Counted from the first letter of the stretch, positions 22,680 to 34,185 are shown. The stretch: DNA of 64,000 nucleotides from Haematobia irritans (GCF_050003625.1 NC_134401.1:68242537-68306536); one strand, 5' to 3'. Numbers and translations are program-made. The notes: generated by a model from the letters alone, not told the origin.

Positions 22680-23170
22680 AGAGCACAATGCTTAATCTTG
22701 TTATACTCAATTATCTTTGCTGAGGAGATCGAACGATTTACCAGATTCGTTTAATACCCGAACCAAACGCATATACGATAAGTATTGACATAGCATTAAA
22801 ATGCAAATAAAAAGAAAATAAGTGCACGAAATAAATTTCCATAAAGGGGAAATGTAATTTTTTTTGTTGTTGCCTAAAATTTAACATTGTTTCATTAAGA
22901 AAATTAAATTTTCAATTTAAAAAATAAAAACGAAAAACAACTAAAAGGTTACAAACATGTATTAAACTAATCTGGTAAATGCAACATTTGATATGACGCA
23001 AGCCAATTTCCTATCTTCCTCAAATCTATAATCTTTGATGCTGCCGTCGAACGAACTATTTGTTCGGTTTGTTTAGCGAAGCGCTGATGTTCTGCATGTT
23101 CTATAAATATCCAACCATCTGAAATCGCTTTTAAGCATACTTGTGCAGACCTGTAGTATGCACACACGGA
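22680..23170 (-). repeat. Dispersed repeat unit, copy B (empty site)
   Basis: Inverted copy of the unit around 16340-17290 that lacks the MITE; the uninterrupted junction is at about 22853. The unit is itself a diverged palindrome: TTTACCAGATTCGTTTAATA near 22738 and its inverted counterpart at about 22957-22980. A minus-strand frame (23167-22967) contains QVCLKAISDGWIFIEHAEHQ. I do not recognise it. Confidence 0.5.
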
Positions 23171-24180
23171 TTTGTGTTTGCATTGATATATTTACAAACA
23201 GCTGTTAAATCCTCAAATCTTCGAAATTTCGGTATTTTGCCAGTCCGAACACTTGAGATTTGTAAAGAGATTTTGGTTCTAAATAGCGAGATTTCGTGTC
23301 TAGTGCGAACGTATTATTACATGTTGCAGCGTCTATCAGCCAGTGTTTTTATTCTCGATGGAGGCAGAGTGTCTGTAAAATGAAAAACAATCACTTTATT
23401 CCATTTGGAAAGTCAAAAATTGTTCACCAATATACCATTTATAATTTTAAGCGAAATAACTATGTTTTTAGCACTTCATTATCGATTTTATTTAAATAAA
23501 TTATAACCCTGCCAGCATTTCAAAGTTCCATTTCATCCTCATCGCTACCACAGACTCGTAGCGAAATAACTATGTTTTCAGCACTTCATTATCGATTTTA
23601 TTTAAACAAATTATAAGAAGATAGTTGCGCTTGGTATTTAACAAAATATAAAATGGCTCTTGTAACAATAGTGATGCCAAAATACTTTCATTTCATACTT
23701 TTTCATACGCTTCCCCATCACAGTTGGCGATTGTTGCAGTGTCACTTACGAGTCTGTGGTAGCGATGAGGATGAAATGGAACTTTGAAATGCTGACAGGG
23801 GTGGCATACGTCAAAATGTAGGTAATGACTTCTACTTTGATGTCCCATGTGCAGAATTCTGCGTTCCTGGCTTCCATGATAGAATCTATGTACTGATCCG
23901 GGATATGTTCGTCCAAAAACACTGTTGCAACACATGACATACATCAAAATGTAGGTAATTATCCTGCCAACATTTTTTGAATTTGGGGGCGCTTCTTAGA
24001 ATCCCCACTACGTCGAAAACAGTCGTATACGATATCCAAAACTCCTCGCAAAAGGGACGTCACTATTGAGAAGTTGTACCACGCCAAGTTACTACAAAAA
24101 AGTATCGCATGAGTACAATTAATAGGTGTCCTTCTGGATACATTTAGAAGGACGCCAATAAGAGCCCCTTCAAACAATCA
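23171..24180. repeat. Complex of tandem and inverted repeats
   Basis: A segment with GCGAAATAACTATGTTT occurs at about 23450-23505 and again at about 23562-23615, a tandem duplication of period about 112 bp. The segment 23510-23561 (GCCAGCATTTCAAAGTTCCA onwards) is repeated inverted at 23749-23800 over about 50 bp with two or three mismatches. TCAAAATGTAGGTAAT occurs twice (23813, 23945). No gene is supported. Confidence 0.55.
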
Positions 24181-25244
24181 GAGAAAGTGCAATTTAAATT
24201 AGTTTTAAAAGAATCATTGTGGTCAAGTAAAACACGATTGTTTAGATGTGTATTAATTTTATTAAACATTTATAAATTCTCATAAATATAACATTTATAC
24301 GACTATCACATCACATTTAACATATTTTAATGCATTAATAAAACATTGATGTTGAGTTACAAGTTGCATCTTATATGTTGTAGGGTCTAAAAATACCAGG
24401 GTACACTTAACAGGTAAAAGCAGTAGGACAAAAACAACAAATGTCAAAGTGTTAGTTTGTAATTGCTTCTGTCACATCCAGATGATTACCGTAGTTGTGA
24501 ACTAGTTGAATCTTTCGGAAAAAGACTCAATAGTTTATAGAAAGTGTTATTTATATGCAAAAAATTTGTCCAATTCAAAAATTTAGAGGAACCCAAAAAA
24601 GATGGAAACATCATTTTCTATTCGTCGTTTTGAATTAAAGTGATATTCCGTGTTTTATAATTAAAGTGCAAGTTTGTTTGCTTTCGGTGAACAAGAGATG
24701 TGGCTAAATAAGCAAACTGGGTTGTAAGTGCTTAGAAGAATACTAGAGAATATGTGTCTCGGCCAATGCCATTAATGGTGGTGTACCAACTGCACAAAAT
24801 ATCCAAAGAGGAGGATGGAAATGTACAAAAATTTTGATTGGCATCGAAAAGCTGTTATATTGCCATACGATTCCATACGCTAACACTTAAGCGGCAAGCA
24901 CCAAATACCTCAGCATTTTTGTTGCCTAGCTGTTGGTTCTCGTGATCGATCATTGTCCGTATAGCTTTGACATCTTGCAACAGCTTTGCAACGACCATTG
25001 GTTGTCATAAATGAATTATTCAAAGAAAGTATTTTTCACCTGTCCTGGCGCCGGACATTCCCAAGATGGTGCAGCTTTAATTACTCAAGGTAATTCGGTC
25101 AGCTCGGCCTACAAATCTAATATATTTCATTTTCATTTATTATCGTACAATGTGATACAAAAGTCAATAAATAGACCTAAAATCCTGCATCACACAAAAT
25201 TGTAATAAAATACAAACTTCAACAATGGTATATATAAAAAAAAA
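24181..25244. other. No gene recognised
   Basis: AT-rich. A short plus-strand frame at 25011-25090 ends at a GTAATTC donor-like site, but nothing identifies it. Confidence 0.3.
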
Positions 25245-25740
25245 CTATATAAAAACTTTAAGACAATGGTGTAGTAAATAGAAATAATAATAAAAAATAT
25301 TTATAAATAGTAAAAATACTAAATGTTGAATATATATTAAGATATAGTAGATATCTCATACTAAGCGTTGAAAAAAATGGCTCCCCAGCCAAAGGACTTG
25401 CAAATGTGTATTTAGAGTTATGGAACACCCGTTGATAATGCGTTAACAATGATTATATACGTGGTAAAGAAAACTCCAAAAACCTAGCTCTAAAAGTATT
25501 AATAGGAAAATTGAAACTACGAAGGTTTAAAGGTAGTCTATTCCATAGACGAGCAATGCGGACATGAAGGAACGTTCACATATAGAATGCGATATGCGAG
25601 GCAACATAATCTGTGGATTGCGAGTCGATGTGGAGAAAAACACCTTATCAAGAAAAAGTAACCTAGATCCACAATGGATGGCCCTATAAAAGAAGATCAG
25701 GTTCCGCAATTGAACGTACAGTGCAAAAGGCATCCCAAGG
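25245..25740 (-). pseudogene. LINE RT C-terminus and 3' end
   Basis: The minus strand reads STRNPQIMLPRISHSICERS. After a frameshift near 25565 it reads the typical LINE end RIARLWNRLPLNLRSF. An AT-rich 3' UTR runs to about 25245. The element is strongly 5'-truncated. It differs from the LINE at 1-1297 in sequence, so it is another family of the Jockey/CR1 type. Confidence 0.6.
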
Positions 25741-25859
25741 AATTCAATAGCTTATATATTACTAGGTTTCATGTTTATGTTAACGCGATTCTATTTAAAT
25801 ATTGAATTTGTATATTACAATATTTTCAGCCTGGAGCTAATCCTGAAGATTTGCCCACC

Positions 25860-26830
25860 CAAGTTGGTAATAAAACAGAATGCGCCCTTTAATTTTTGTA
25901 CGGTATTGGAACAACATTCTCAGCTCAAACTAATAAACGTGACGAAGATAAATAAATGATGAAGTATATAGAACGGGAATTCCAATAACGGAAAGGCCGT
26001 GCAGAAGATGCCAACGCAGACAATGATACAGTGACAGATTCACAAAAGCACCTACCTGAGGAGGCTGCCTTATATGCATTGCCAGATCATTTAAGACCCC
26101 AGCAAAAATTTGGAAGTTCTTCCAAAGGCACAACTTTAAAAGCACTTCCAGAAGATGCACTCCCAATGATGTTCTTTATTTTAACTACCCAGGAAGTTCT
26201 TTTAATTCAATTTTTTATAACTTGGTTTTTTCATACTTTTAATAGGTAATTTAAAATTTTTTGTTTCAAAGAGGTTAAAAACAGGGTAAGAATTCATAAA
26301 ATGGTTCAAATCATTTCAATTTTGTCGAAAAAAATGATAAATCTAATCTGAAAAAATTGTGAATTTTTGAAAATATTTGAGGTCAAACGTTTCCGACAAG
26401 CGTTTGAATCCATTAAAAATTATAAAAATTATTTATTTGACAAAATCTCACAAAATTTTTTAATTTACATCCAAAACATTGAATTCGGATCACACCTAAA
26501 GAAGTGATGCAAATTCAGTGCATCGGCTGTTGAAATGGAGGACTTCCGTCCTATGACAAGCCCATGTTAAATTCATCGCTTCTGCGTCAATTTTGCACCA
26601 CTTCCGGATCCAAAAAGAACATTTTCATTACTTTTTTGGCGACGCTTTTTTTGCTGGGACAATCATCATCACATCGTTCAGGAGAAATGTTATCCAATCA
26701 AATGCTTAGCGGTTTTCCAGAAGTTGATTTGGGTATTGACGCAAAAAAAAAGCGAATGAAGAGGCAAAGCCCTCGAAATTTGTACCCACAAATATGGCTG
26801 TTAGTTTCACGCAGCATAATCGATGTAAGT
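25860..26830 (+). pseudogene. TLS1/C9orf78-like splicing factor, broken gene copy
   Basis: The segment GIGTTFSAQTNKRDEDK, stop, MMKYIERE (25890-25975), then LPEEAALYALPDHLR (26058-26097), then EMLSNQMLSGFPEVDLGIDA (26678-26740), and after a frameshift FVPTNMAVSFTQHNR (26785-26830), follows the order of the conserved core of C9orf78/TLS1, a nuclear spliceosome-associated protein. A CCCAGC-type MITE (26098-26658) splits it. Removing the MITE and one AC restores the reading frame. In-frame stops occur after RDEDK and before RKGRAED. GTAAGTAT directly follows the last conserved codon, so introns were present and this is not a processed copy. The N- and C-terminal exons are not visible. Confidence 0.65.
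26098..26658. mobile_element. CCCAGC-ended MITE, copy 1 (561 bp)
   Basis: Ends CCCAGCAAAAATTTGG and, read inward from the right, CCCAGCAAAAAAAGCGTCGC. AC flanks it on both sides (26096-26097, 26659-26660). A second copy of almost the same length is at 59485-60046. No coding capacity. It is inserted in the TLS1-like gene. Confidence 0.8.
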
Positions 26831-27334
26831 ATAAAATTCATCTAAAGATATTCATAAAACATATGAGTTGAGGAGAATAATGACCACCGAAAAAGGCGTT
26901 ATTACCAATGGAAGACTGATGATGGTACAAATGAAAATCCAGATAATCATACATGAATTATTCAAAGACAGAATTTTGCACATGTCCACCCAAGTTGGTA
27001 ATAAAACAGAATGCGCGCTTTAAGTTTTGTACATGAGCTGGGAGTAAAATATCAAAAGATTCGAGATGAGATAACCGAGGATAAATTGACTCGAGTCTAT
27101 ACTTTAACTCTGTGCGAGAAAAAAAATAAAAATTGGAAAAATGCTAAGTTTCGTAACAGCCAAACTGTATTTCTTTATTTTGTAAACAAGTCAAATACAA
27201 ATATTTCTTATTTCATATTGAGTGAATTGATGTATTTGGTATTGTCTATTAGTTACCATACTCTATTTTCAATAGAAACGAAGCACTTTTGCTTCTAATA
27301 CATACATATGTACATCTGTATAGTAACATTTATA
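26831..27334. other. No gene recognised; short repeat
   Basis: A 45-bp sequence from CCCAAGTTGGTAATAAAACA (26987) also occurs at 25854, so part of the TLS1-like locus seems duplicated. The plus-strand frame 27011-27298 is not recognised. Confidence 0.35.
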
Positions 27335-27857
27335 TACCCAGCGGCGTAGTTCATGTGCTTGGAAGGCCTTTTTCCAGGCCTGTCTAGACATTACAGAGGC
27401 CTGCTTAGGACATTACACCTTCCTTTTCCATTTAACATAGAGTGAGATTGGAGGGCAAGGCCTTCTTTGTAGCTTTCATAAAAGGGCGTTCACCAGCCCT
27501 CTAAACAGAAGGAGTTCTACAGGGGTGTATATTAGAATTCCTACATAATTACTGAAAATAGAACCACACCTCCCCCCTTCTTATTACAGGCGTGTTGCAG
27601 CGCTACACGAAGAAGGCGTACTCGAAAGAATAAAAAATCAGGGAATTTTCAGGCCTGTCGAAGAAGGCCTGCAGAACCATGTGCTGTAGAATTGTTTAAG
27701 AAGGGCTTCCCTGTACCTTCATGATCAATAAAAAACAGGGTTATAAATTTTAATTAAAAGGTTTACAGTTAAGAGATCAATAAAGAGATAATTCTATTCA
27801 CAGCATTAAAATAATAATTAATAACAAAACCATAAAAACTCCTTAATTTTTATATAC

Positions 27858-28834
27858 ACACGCTCACAAAAAATCGCTTCTGTAACATATACTCCCAAAC
27901 ATATTTTGCTTCAAGCATATATATTTTTGGGTATTGCCCAAACATTTATATGTTTGATCTCTTCCAATATATAATATGTTTGAAAGCATATTGGTCTAAA
28001 CAATATATGTTTGGGTAGTCTAAGTTCCAAACGTTTTGTATTTTTGCATCCAAATTCAATAATGTTGTCTTCCAAAAAACAATATGTTATTATGTGAACA
28101 TATAATATGTTTGGAAGCATTTTGCACCCAAAAATATTATATGCTTAAAAAAAATTCTCCCAAACAATATTGTGCTCAAAATTTTATTTATTTATTTATA
28201 TATTTACAATCATAATGAATTATGAAAATAAACAGGTAATATAGGTGCTAACAACATAGGTTTTCGACCCGAATGCTCAAAATTTTGTTTCTGCCCAATT
28301 GTATATTCCCCCACATCTTTCTCACTTCCACGAGATTTTTTAGTTCTTAGCACCTTTTTCTGTAATACAAACATTGTAGAAGAAATTATTCAATTGTATA
28401 ATTTTTTTATTTTAATTTTACCTTTTGCCGGACGGGGATTCGAACAGCGGACCACACAGTTTGTAAGGATCAAAGAAGTAGCTGATCAATTGCCCAAGGA
28501 AAAATAAAATGTTAATTTTGTAATAACAAGCAACAACCACCAACTTAATTCAATATCGCTCTCTGTTAAATAGCGCTCCAAGCTACTAAACACATATATG
28601 TTTATAGGCTATTTCTAAATTAATATATGTTTGCATCCAAGCATATTATATTTACAAACATTTTATGTCCCAAACATAATATGTTCTAACATATTAACAT
28701 ATATGTCCCAAACATGTTATGCTAGTTTCTGAACATTATATGCTTGCACTCAAAAATATTGTGTTTAAAAATTTGTGTTCCAAACATATAATGTTTATAG
28801 CCAAACATATGAAAAACAGTCTTTTTCATCCGTG
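27858..28834. mobile_element. CACG-ended MITE, copy 1, CAAACATAT motif
   Basis: Starts ACACGCTCACAAAAAATCG and ends TTTTTCATCCGTG. More than 20 variants of CCAAACATATAATATGTTTGG-type half-motifs fill both arms. Copy 2 is at 43303-44253. It contains a fixed LINE-tail insertion (about 28184-28270) and a tRNA-like B box (about 28440). The flanks read CA. Confidence 0.7.
28184..28270 (-). repeat. LINE tail insertion with 13-bp target duplication
   Basis: About 90 bp of a LINE 3' end, flanked by direct repeats TGCTCAAAATTTT (about 28170-28182 and 28273-28285). The same insertion is at the same place in copy 2 (43600-43690). Confidence 0.65.
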
Positions 28835-29101
28835 CAGAGATCAATAAAGAGATAATTCATGTAATAAAATAATAATTAATAACAATAAATAATTCATAGC
28901 AATAAAATAACTAAGCTATTATAATATTAGTTTTCATTGACTTGTTTATTTTCTGAGCATTTTGCTTTGTACATTTTGTTTTTCTCTTTTTTAAACGCTT
29001 TCTTTATTGTATTTTTGTAAACATCAAACGTGCTCAATTCTTCAGCAGACGCTTTAAAAAATAGAGAGTCAATGTTTTTGAAATATTTAAAGGATTCTTT
29101 T

Positions 29102-29965
29102 TGTTTAGTGGGGGCGTAAATTCCCACTAAATTTATATGGGGTTTTGATGGGGGTGAATTCTTAGGTCGATATAGACCTTCCAATTTTTCACTGTATATT
29201 TGAGGTCGACTTTGACCTCTAAAAATGTCACTGATGTCCGTCCGAGTTTTACCACATTTTGCCTTTCAAATATATAAAACCTTTTCTTTTGTTGGTTTGT
29301 ATTTAATACGTTTTATTTCTTAATTCACTATATAGGTACACTTTTGTTTGTTCGATTTTGTAGGTTTTATTTACACTTGAATTCACTGTAGTTTACGTTA
29401 AAATATTTAGTTCAAAACCTTAATATTTTGTTATAAGTTAAAGTCTTTTATTATATGTTAATGTCTATTTGTTTTCTATTAGTTGATCTTCGATTTGATT
29501 TCGATTGGAATGACGCGACCGAAGTAAGGAGTTGACGACTACAGTTTTCTTCTTGGTTGCCTTTACTTGTTAAAGGGTCAAAGCATAGAAGACAACATTA
29601 ACAACAACAACAATGATGTCGATTGTTATCGATGATGAGTATGTCTTGTGTTGTTGTTAACTGTTGTTCTAATGAGAATAAATAGAAGATGTACAATATC
29701 GATATGCGTGTGATCGATATGCATATAAGTAATTGTAGAGTATATTAGGGTGGGTCGTCTTTTGAATATAAAATCAAATATATGATGACTTTGAAAATAA
29801 TTATAGAATATAAAATAGACATACAAATAGAAAAGTAATGATAATAAAAAAGAAAATAAGAATATTTTACTACTTCAAAGCAAAATAAGTAAATGAATTT
29901 ATAAATTGAAATTTTGTAATTTTCATTGAAAAATTTCATGGTTTAATGTCGTTCAACATTAAACA
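29102..29965 (-). repeat. 3' LTR of the BEL-like element
   Basis: 864 bp, TGTTTA...TAAACA ends. It agrees with the split 5' LTR except for scattered single-base differences, for example near 29310 and 29860. Confidence 0.85.
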
Positions 29966-31700
29966 TGCCGGCCTCTCCGTGGTGAACTCCAGGTGATGTC
30001 AGGTTCATGTGCCGTAGTGTAAAACATCTTGATGTTAGATTTCGATGAGTTGCATCATGAGTTGAATGTCGATATTTTTCCAAGTAATTTATCGTTGAAA
30101 TTGCAAATAGAGAGGTCTGACGGCCAAATACACAAGAAGTTGAAACTGATTGTTGAGAATCAAAAATTGATTGAGCTTCGTATATCCTTTTTGCAAAGGT
30201 CATGCTGGTCATTTGTACTTGAAGTTGTTCTAGGAAATTTTCATCTTGATGAGAAGGTGTGTTTCTTTGAGTAGTCCAGGGAGGATCATGCCACCTCATA
30301 TGTAGATATCCTTTAGCACAAAATGGTTCAAGCCAGATTATGAAGTCTTGAGTTTTCGAAGTGAAAATTTTAACTTTAGCGCTGGAGGTCGAATTTTCGT
30401 ACATCATAAAAATTCTGGTGCATATAAATTTTTGAATGGAATTCCATGGGCGACTTGTAGTAAATTTTCTGAACCAGATGTGTGGTAAGTAATTCTTTGA
30501 AAGGTCATTTTTATCCGCTTGGGGGATTGCATTGGCTAGTTGGAGATTCGGGTTTGAATTGTTTAGGTCAATGTCAATAGATGTGTTGAACATTATTCCC
30601 AGTTTGGTGAATAACAATAAGTTCGAATACTTCGTAGATGAAATTGTAGACAAAATTCGACGCGATAGGGTAATGAAATAAATTCCGTTGTGGTTGTAGT
30701 ATTGATTTGACCTCAAAGGGTGTTTTGAGGTCGCCTCCGCCCCCAAAAAATGGACGAAGTTGATATCTAACTGATACGCATTAGATATCGCTTTAGCTGG
30801 ACGTGATGTCAGTCTCCCCACAATCAAGGTCATGGCTGTATTTTGTGTCAAAAGAGATGCTGACGACGTGCTAAGTACCAAAAAGTTCGATTGCTCCATC
30901 GGTTCTCCCACAATCAAGTCTTGAACTGGTTTTTGTGGCGAAGGAAGCGCAAATGGACACATCGGGGCTTTAAGGTCTGGAAATTGTTCTGCAAAGTCAA
31001 GTCCAATGAATAGGTCGATTGGCTGACTGGAACCACAAGGTAAGTTTTCGATTTTGTTGTAAAAGTCGAAGTACTCATTTAAAGTTGAAAATATATATGA
31101 TGAAGTATGAAAGGTCGATGATGCAATTGCAGCTTGCATTAGGCTCAATTCTGCTCGACTTGATGGATGTCTAAGTTCATGGTTGAAGTGAATAAAATTA
31201 CTAGTCGGATTTGAAGTTTTATATTGTAATAGGTAGTAGGTTGAGGAATGAACTTCTGCTCGACTTGGTGGAGGACTGAGCTCATTGTTGGAACGAATAA
31301 AATTACAAATAGGTTTTGTAATGCCTTGATCTAGATTTGCTGTAGAATGAACTTCTGCTCGGCTTGGAGGGCTGAGTTCATGTTTTGAATGAATAAAATT
31401 ACAAGTCGGTGTTGCAATTTTTTCTGTAACTAGGTTTGTGATTGATGAATGAACTTCTGCTCGGCTTGATGGAGGATTGAGTTCATTGTTGGAACAAATA
31501 AAATTACAAATAGGTTTTGCAATAATGTCGTGAACTAGATTTGTGGTCGAAGAATGAACTTCTGCTCGGCTTGGAGGGCTGAGTTCATGTTTTGAATGAA
31601 TAAAATTACAAGTCGGTGTTGCAATTTTGTTTGGCACTAGGTCTGTAAATGAGGAATGAACTTCTGCTCGGCTTGATGGAGGTCTGAGTTCATGTCCTGA
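29943..31700 (-). CDS. BEL-like element ORF with tandem 34-residue repeats
   Basis: A long open frame (at least 564 residues) on the minus strand. The N-terminal 180 residues are at least five tandem copies of a 34-residue unit with consensus around CNFIHSKHELSPPSRAEVHS. A protease-like patch follows, PIDLFIGLDFAEQFPDL. The C-terminus SPGVHHGEAGMFNVERH runs into the 3' LTR. No RT (YADD/YLDD) or integrase motif exists, so the element depends on others to move. The frame has been kept open despite the repeats. The tail resembles the end of BEL/Pao polyproteins. The function of the repeat domain is unknown. Confidence 0.6.
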   Translation of the reverse strand, partial: SGHELRPPSSRAEVHSSFTDLVPNKIATPTCNFIHSKHELSPPSRAEVHSSTTNLVHDIIAKPICNFICSNNELNPPSSRAEVHSSITNLVTEKIATPTCNFIHSKHELSPPSRAEVHSTANLDQGITKPICNFIRSNNELSPPPSRAEVHSSTYYLLQYKTSNPTSNFIHFNHELRHPSSRAELSLMQAAIASSTFHTSSYIFSTLNEYFDFYNKIENLPCGSSQPIDLFIGLDFAEQFPDLKAPMCPFALPSPQKPVQDLIVGEPMEQSNFLVLSTSSASLLTQNTAMTLIVGRLTSRPAKAISNAYQLDINFVHFLGAEATSKHPLRSNQYYNHNGIYFITLSRRILSTISSTKYSNLLLFTKLGIMFNTSIDIDLNNSNPNLQLANAIPQADKNDLSKNYLPHIWFRKFTTSRPWNSIQKFICTRIFMMYENSTSSAKVKIFTSKTQDFIIWLEPFCAKGYLHMRWHDPPWTTQRNTPSHQDENFLEQLQVQMTSMTFAKRIYEAQSIFDSQQSVSTSCVFGRQTSLFAISTINYLEKYRHSTHDATHRNLTSRCFTLRHMNLTSPGVHHGEAGMFNVERH

Positions 31701-31873
31701 ATAATCTGTGATGAAGATTTGAGTAGGTCGTCGATCGGTCGGCTTAAATTCTAGTTTTTGGTGACTAGAATCCTGAACTAAACTAATTTGTGGATGATGT
31801 ATGGACGAATGTCGGCTATCATCGCATAAAGTTGACGATGTGATGTCTTCTTGATCACGATGTCGATTGGATT

Positions 31874-33114
31874 TTACTTTGTTGACAGTTGAAGTCGGAA
31901 CTGCGAGTTTCTGCTGTGAGAAATTTTTATAGGCAAAGTCATAGGTCGTGGTAGGACGGTGTGATTTGTGGACTTTATATTTTGTTTTGGTTGTAGGGTG
32001 GACTGTATTTTATTGTTGTATAAATTAGGTTGATATGTGGACTGTAAAATTGTATGATAAAATGTGGCCTGTGTTTCTTTAGGTCGATAAAGAGGAACTA
32101 ATTGAATTGCATTGTCGACCAAGAGGTCTGATGATTTTAGATGTGTACTTTTTATTATAGATCCATTTTCAGTGATTGGTTTGTTTGGACGTGTTTTTGA
32201 TGAAAGAAACTCGTTGTGAGGTACGCAGGAAATCTTGGAGTTGAAATTGTGTGAAGTCTGGGACGTTTCTGAATGTATTATTGATTTTATATTTTTCGAA
32301 AATATTTTGTATTCGTTGAAAGTCTTCCAATATTTTACCCTGAGTTGCTTTGGGTTTATTGGATTTGCATTTTGCTGAATTAGGTCTTGACATTTGTCGT
32401 ATGCATCTTGTATTTGAAACCATAAGTCTTCTGAATGATTTAGAAGAAATTCTAAGGTCACGATGTGATAATTGATTTGACTGCTGTCGTCGGTTTCTAC
32501 AAGATCGATTAAATCATCGCACAAATTATGAAATTTTTGTACGACGTCCATTTTTGTTTGTAAATTTTTCAAAATAATTCGAAACTGGAATTTTGTGAGG
32601 TCGAAAAGATGTCCCCACAAGTAGTTAAAAAAAGTCAGATCTGGCAATTCTCATTGAAGATATACCAAAAATAAAGGGGGCCAAGTTTGAGAGTAGCAAG
32701 GAGAGAATGTCACTTGAATACACGTCACAGATATGTCTCTTGATATTTTGAGTACTATTGTTTGTGTACTTACTGCTTGCTCTGTTGTTTCCACTTGCGT
32801 GGTAAAGATTTTCTGCGTACTGCAACTGCTTTGATGTTGCTGATGACGTCACTGATCGTTGTTGCAAGATGACTTGATGTCCCAGTATTTTTGCACCATA
32901 TGTAGTTGTACAATTGCTTTTGTAAAAATGTCCACAATTTTACACTGAATATATTTTTTGCCGATGTTGGCCTTGAAAAAGTTTTACCGTTAGAAGTACA
33001 GGTTTGTTTTGAAAAGGCCTCACTTTTTGTAAAACAAACTTCTTTTTGTGAAATGTCACTTGATGCAGTGATTTGATTTGAAAATAGTTTGATTTTTGTT
33101 TTTCCAAATGTCAC
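31874..33114 (-). pseudogene. BEL-like element gag region
   Basis: Two or three overlapping frames, the longest 32647-31874 (257 residues) with FHNLCDDLIDLVETDDSSQI and KYWKTFNEYKIF. It is helical and charged, as expected for the N-terminal gag of BEL elements, but not diagnostic. The upstream frame (33114-32770) ends VRRKSLPRKWKQQSK. The frames are offset, so the gag may be broken. A possible primer site, TTTGGTCAGCTTCGAACC, directly follows the 5' LTR at 33368. Confidence 0.45.
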
Positions 33115-33368
33115 TTAGGTCATTTTGCGTTTTGTAGCGAGAAAAAATTAAAATTCAAGTATTCATTTTTGCACAAGTCACTTGATTTTGTTGGTTAAAA
33201 TAATTATAGTTATCGATTAGGATTCGAAAATAATTTTTACACAGAAGATATATGATTATTTTATCCGTAGGTCACTGTTCCGTAGGTCACTGTTCACAAG
33301 TCACTGAACGTTTTTAATAAAACCGATTTATTATTAAAAACACACTATTCGGTTCGAAGCTGACCAAA

Positions 33369-33577
33369 TGTTTAGTGGGGGCGTAAATTCCCACTAAATT
33401 TATATGGGGTTTTGATGGGGGTGAATTCTTAGGTCGATATAGACCTTCCAATTTTTCACTGTATATTTGAGGTCGACTTTGACCTATAAAAATGTCACTG
33501 ATGTCCGTCCGAGTTTTACCACATTTTGCCTTTCAAATATATAAAACCTTTTCTTTTGTTGGTTTTGTATTTAATAC
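33369..33577 (-). repeat. 5' LTR of the BEL-like element, left piece
   Basis: Matches 29102-29310. It continues at 39780-40439 after gypsy B, which duplicated ATAC (33574-33577, 39780-39783). Confidence 0.85.
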
Positions 33578-34185
33578 TGTTACGAATTTGATAATTATAG
33601 TTTAAGTTTATTTAAATTAGTTTCCGTTAATTTAAATTTCAAATTGTAACGATAAAATTTCGTTATAACTTGTTGGAATCATCTATTCATTTTCTGGCAC
33701 TTTCCTGAATTTCTTTTATGTTCTTTTGTTTGCTTATTTTCATGTAAGTTCTCACTCTCTTTGATAACAACCCCTTTGTTTTGTTATTTTGCATTCTCAT
33801 TTCATCTCATTGTATATTGTCATTGTTTTTGTTCTTGTAGTAATGCGAGCGCATATCTATGTGAGTGTGTATGTGTTTGGCAGCCACCAGATGAATGACT
33901 TAATGGTCGTAGATCCTTCTATCATTGTCTAAGAATGTTCTGGCGTTGCCAGAATATTGTAGTGCTACCAGAATGTTCTCGAATTGCCACACCGTCATAT
34001 ATAAAAGCGCTCGCATGCTGCTAACGAGTCAGTCTTAATTAATTAAAGCGTCCAACGAATAACTTCAGTGTGAACGAATTGTAAAGTGTGAAGTCATAGT
34101 AAATAAATTGTAGATTGTCGTTATTTAAAAGAACTGTGTTTTAATTGTCGGGTAATTGAAAACGCCTAAATATAAAAACGTAACA
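33578..34185 (+). repeat. 5' LTR of gypsy B
   Basis: TGTTACGAATTTG...AAAACGTAACA, 608 bp. It holds the promoter: TATATAAAAG at 33998-34007, then an initiator-like TCAGTC about 25 bp downstream. Confidence 0.95.
33998..34034 (+). promoter_or_regulatory. LTR core promoter (TATA box plus initiator)
   Basis: TATATAAAAG is followed, after about 22 bp, by GAGTCAGTCTT, an arthropod-type initiator. The same sequence lies in the 3' LTR at about 39592-39628. Confidence 0.7.

Noticed and set aside
29626..29939. Small proteins in duplicated short frames (also at 40100-40413)
   Set aside because: They lie within the two LTRs of the BEL-like element; their duplication is the LTR duplication.
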